A model generated the notes under the pieces. It saw only the letters and a program-made list of their open reading frames with translations, was not told where the DNA came from and made no database searches. Positions 61,001 through 64,000 of a stretch of DNA of 64,000 nucleotides are shown one piece after another. The position numbers and the translations under genes are program-made. Position 1 is the stretch's first letter. Every line of letters starts with the position of its first letter. This DNA comes from Bathymodiolus brooksi (taxonomy: Eukaryota > Mollusca > Bivalvia > Mytilida > Modiolidae): assembly GCA_963680875.1 (NCBI GenBank), contig OY804579.1, positions 29,869,804 through 29,933,803 on the forward strand, in the 5' to 3' direction.

Positions 61001-64000
61001 TGGTTTCAACTGTCCAAGTGGTTTCAGAGAAGAAGCATTTTGAAACATTTTTCCCATAGGGTCCAATGTTAAACTAAGTCCTGCCGTAGCCGCCATTTTG
61101 AATTTCATATCGGAACAAAAAACCTTAAGATTGTAGAGGACCATCCAATGAACATTCATGTACAGTTTGGCTTTAATCATATTTGTAGTTTCTGAGAAGA
61201 AGGCATTTGAATATTTTCCCATAGGGTCCAATGTTAATCTATGTCCTGCGGTGGTGGCCATCTTGGATTTCCGATCGGCATAAAAAACAGAAACTTTGTA
61301 GAGGACCTTCCAATGATCATTCCTGGGCAGGTTGGTTTCAACTGTCCAAGTGGTTTCAGAGAAGAAGCATTTTGAAACATTTTTCCCATAGGGTCCAATG
61401 TTAAACTAAGTCCTGCCATAGCCGCCATTTTGAATTTCATATCGGAACAAAAAACCTTAAGATTGTAGAGGACCATCCAATGAACATTCATGTACAGTTT
61501 GGCTTTAATCATATTTGTAGTTTCTGAGAAGAAGGCATTTGAATATTTTCCCATAGGGTCCAATGTTAATCTATGTCCTGCGGTGGCGGCCATCTTGGAT
61601 TTCCGATCGGCATAAAAAACAGAAACTTTGTAGAGGACCTTCCAATGATCATTCCTGGGCAGTTTGGTTTCAATTATCCAAGTGGTTTCAGAGAAGAAGC
61701 GTCTTGAAACATTTTTCCCATAGGGTCCAATGTTAAACTAAGTCCTGCCGTAGCCGCCATTTTGAATTTCATATCGGAACAAAAAACGTAAAGTTTGTAG
61801 AGGACCATCCAATGAACATTCATGTACAGTTTGGCTTTAATCATATTTGTAGTTTCTGAGAAGAAGGCATTTGAACATTTTCCCATAGGGTCCAATGTTA
61901 ATCTATGTATTGCGGTGGCAGCCATCTTGGATTTCCGATCGGCATAAAAAACATAATATTTGTAGAGGACCTTCCAATGATCATTCCTGGGCAGTTTGGT
62001 TTCAACTGTCATAGCGGTTTCAGAGAAGAAGCGTTTTGAAACATTTTCCCCATAGGGTCCAATGTTAAACTAGGTCCTGCCGTAGCCGCCATTTTGAATT
62101 TCATATCAGAACAAAAAACGTAGAGTTTGTAGAGAACCATCCAATGAACATTCATGTACAGTTTGGCTTTAATCATATTTGTAGTTTCTGAGAAGAAGGC
62201 ATTTGAATATTTTCCCATAGGGTCCAATGTTAATCTATGTCCTGCGGTGGCAGCCATCTTGGATTTCCGATCGGCATAAAAAACAGAAACTTTGTAGAGG
62301 ACCTTCCAATGATCATTCCTGGGCAGTTTGGTTTCAACTGTCCAAGTGGTTTCAGAGAAGAAGCATTTTGAAACATTTTTCCCATAGGGTCCAATGTTAA
62401 ACTAAGTCCTGCCGTAGCCGCCATTTTGAATTTCATATCGGAATAAAAAACCTTAAGATTGTAGAGGACCATCCAATGAACATTCATGTACAGTTTGGCC
62501 TTAATCATATTTGTAGTTTCTGAGAAGAAGGCATTTGAATATTTTCCCATAGGGTCCAATGTTAATCTATGTCCTGCTGTGGCGGCCATCTTGGATTTCC
62601 GATCGGCATAAAAAACAGAAACTTGGTAGAGGACCTTCCAATGATCATTCCTGGGCAGGTTGGTTTCAACTGTCCAAGTGGTTTCAGAGAAGAAGCATTT
62701 TGAAACATTTTTCCCATAGGGTCCAATGTTAAACTAAGTCCTGCCATAGCCGCCATTTTGAATTTCATATCGGAACAAAAAACCTTAAGATTGTAGAGGA
62801 CCATCCAATGAACATTCATGTACAGTTTGGCTTTAATCATATTTGTAGTTTCTGAGAAGAAGGCATTTGAATATTTTCCCATAGGGTCCAATGTTAATCT
62901 ATGTCCTGCGGTGGTGGCCATCTTGGATTTCCGATCGGCATAAAAAACAGAAACTTTGTAGAGGACCTTCCAATGATCATTCCTGGGCAGGTTGGTTTCA
63001 ACTGTCCAAGTGGTTTCAGAGAAGAAGCATTTTGAAACATTTTTCCCATAGGGTCCAATGTTAAACTAAGTCCTGCCGTAGCCGCCATTTTGAATTTCAT
63101 ATCGGAACAAAAAACCTTAAGATTGTAGAGGACCATCCAATGAACATTCATGTACAGTTTGGCTTTAATCATATTTGTAGTTTCTGAGAAGAAGGCATTT
63201 GAATATTTTCCCATAGGGTCCAATGTTAATCTATGTCCTGCGGTGGCGGCCATCTTGGATTTCCGATCGGCATAAAAAACAGAAACTTTGTAGAGGACCT
63301 TCCAATGATCATTCCTGGGCAGTTTGGTTTCAATTATCCAAGTGGTTTCAGAGAAGAAGCGTCTTGAAACATTTTTCCCATAGGGTCCAATGTTAAACTA
63401 AGTCCTGCTGTAGCCGCCATTTTGAATTTCATATCGGAACAAAAAACGTAGAGTTTGTAGAGGACCATCCAATGAACATTCATGTACAGTTTGGCTTTAA
63501 TAATATTTGTAGTTTCTGAGAAGAAGGCATTTGAACATTTTCCCATAGGGTCCAATGTTAATCTATGTATTGCGGTGGCAGCCATCTTGGATTTCCGATC
63601 GGCATAAAAAACATAATATTTGTAGAGGACCTTCCAATGATCATTCCTGGGCAGTTTGGTTTCAACTGTCATAGTGGTTTCAGAGAAGAAGCGTTTTGAA
63701 ACATTTTTCCCATAGGGTCCAATGTTAAACTAGGTCCTGCCGTAGCCGCCATTTTGAATTTCATATCAGAACAAAAAACGTAGAGTTTGTAGAGAACCAT
63801 CCAATGAACATTCATGTACAGTTTGGCTTTAATCATATTTGTAGTTTCTGAGAAGAAGGCATTTGAATATTTTCCCATAGGGTCCAATGTTAATCTATGT
63901 CCTGCTGTGGCGGCCATCTTGGATTTCCGATCGGCATAAAAAACAGAAACTTGGTAGAGGACCTTCCAATGATCATTCCTGGGCAGTTTGGTTTCAACTG
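52050..64000 (+). mobile_element. Hairpin-started element, massively expanded; 3' end outside window
   Basis: The 5' end matches the CTCACCTG family: ACCAGAGGCTCT with hairpin GGCTCT/AGAGCC (52056-52069), then GTATCGTTCACCTGG. After two irregular units the body becomes the 332-bp dimeric array up to the window edge, at least 11.9 kb, with no terminal hairpin reached. All 82-138-codon minus-strand frames here are repeat-derived and not genes. Confidence 0.8.
52260..64000 (+). repeat. 332-bp dimeric satellite with higher-order duplications
   Basis: Two related halves of about 166 bp alternate. Half A: CCGCCATTTTGAATTTCATA, CATCCAATGAACATTCATGT and TAGTTTCTGAGAAGAAGG. Half B: GGCCATCTTGGATTTCCGAT, TTCCAATGATCATTCCTGGG and GTGGTTTCAGAGAAGAAGC. 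Both start CCCATAGGGTCCAATGTTAA. About 35 dimers are present. The block 52720-56039 recurs at 56040-59359 (3320 bp, ten dimers) with only three differences noticed (53408/56728, 54645/57965, 55414/58734). Later blocks recur at 1660 bp (61674 and 63334) and 2656 bp (59574 and 62230). Confidence 0.95.

Noticed and set aside
52219..63917. Series of 82-138-codon minus-strand ORFs as a gene family
   Set aside because: They are the 332-bp satellite in translation. Spacing is exactly 332 bp or multiples, and they belong to a hairpin-started element.

Overview
The window is animal nuclear DNA, AT-rich and dominated by repeats, and most probably from a marine bivalve mollusc. The intronic repeat families have the layout known from bivalve pearl/CvA elements and Helentron-related (HINE) elements: cores of tandem units about 155-170 bp long, an (ACGG)n-like stretch and a terminal hairpin. 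There is no prokaryotic gene organisation.

One protein-coding gene accounts for all the confident coding sequence: the central part of SMG1 on the minus strand. SMG1 is the PI3K-like kinase that phosphorylates UPF1 in nonsense-mediated mRNA decay. Eleven exons lie between 49545 and 1100. They have canonical splice sites and compatible phases, and join into one open frame of 516 complete codons. They run from the HEAT repeat at the end of the FAT region, through an FRB-like segment, to the kinase N-lobe, hinge and catalytic loop (GDRHLDN). The 5' exons lie beyond 64000 and the activation loop and C-terminus lie before position 1. Only 1550 coding bases are spread over 48.4 kb; the rest is intron.

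Layout by plus coordinate: 1-1040, relics of hairpin-ended elements; 1100-1253 and 2564-2664, exons, with a Mutator-like MITE between them; 3850-8649, a SINE-like body joined to an array of about 86 units of 54 bp derived from a tRNA-like promoter; 8690-8791 and 11014-11164, exons, with a 78-bp perfect palindrome between them; 11413-20430, two hairpin-ended elements, one holding a 635-bp array; about 20593-29289, a probable old DNA transposon with inverted termini and a ZNF862-like/hAT-related ORF, invaded by other elements; 29458-30014, two exons; 30433-38045, nested elements and a 31-bp minisatellite; 38366-38900, two exons; 39063-43300, MITE, tandem elements and a possible cryptic promoter with a first exon; 43563-49545, three exons separated by two elements; 49575-51405, a 58-bp satellite that looks derived from the neighbouring SMG1 exon; 52050-64000 and beyond, one hairpin-started element expanded into a 332-bp dimeric satellite with higher-order duplications.

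The most interesting signals are the origins of the two satellites (one from an exon, one from a tRNA-like promoter), the common architecture of four otherwise unrelated hairpin-ended element families, and the regular arrays of YY1-like motifs. All reading was by eye; no alignment or database search was run.
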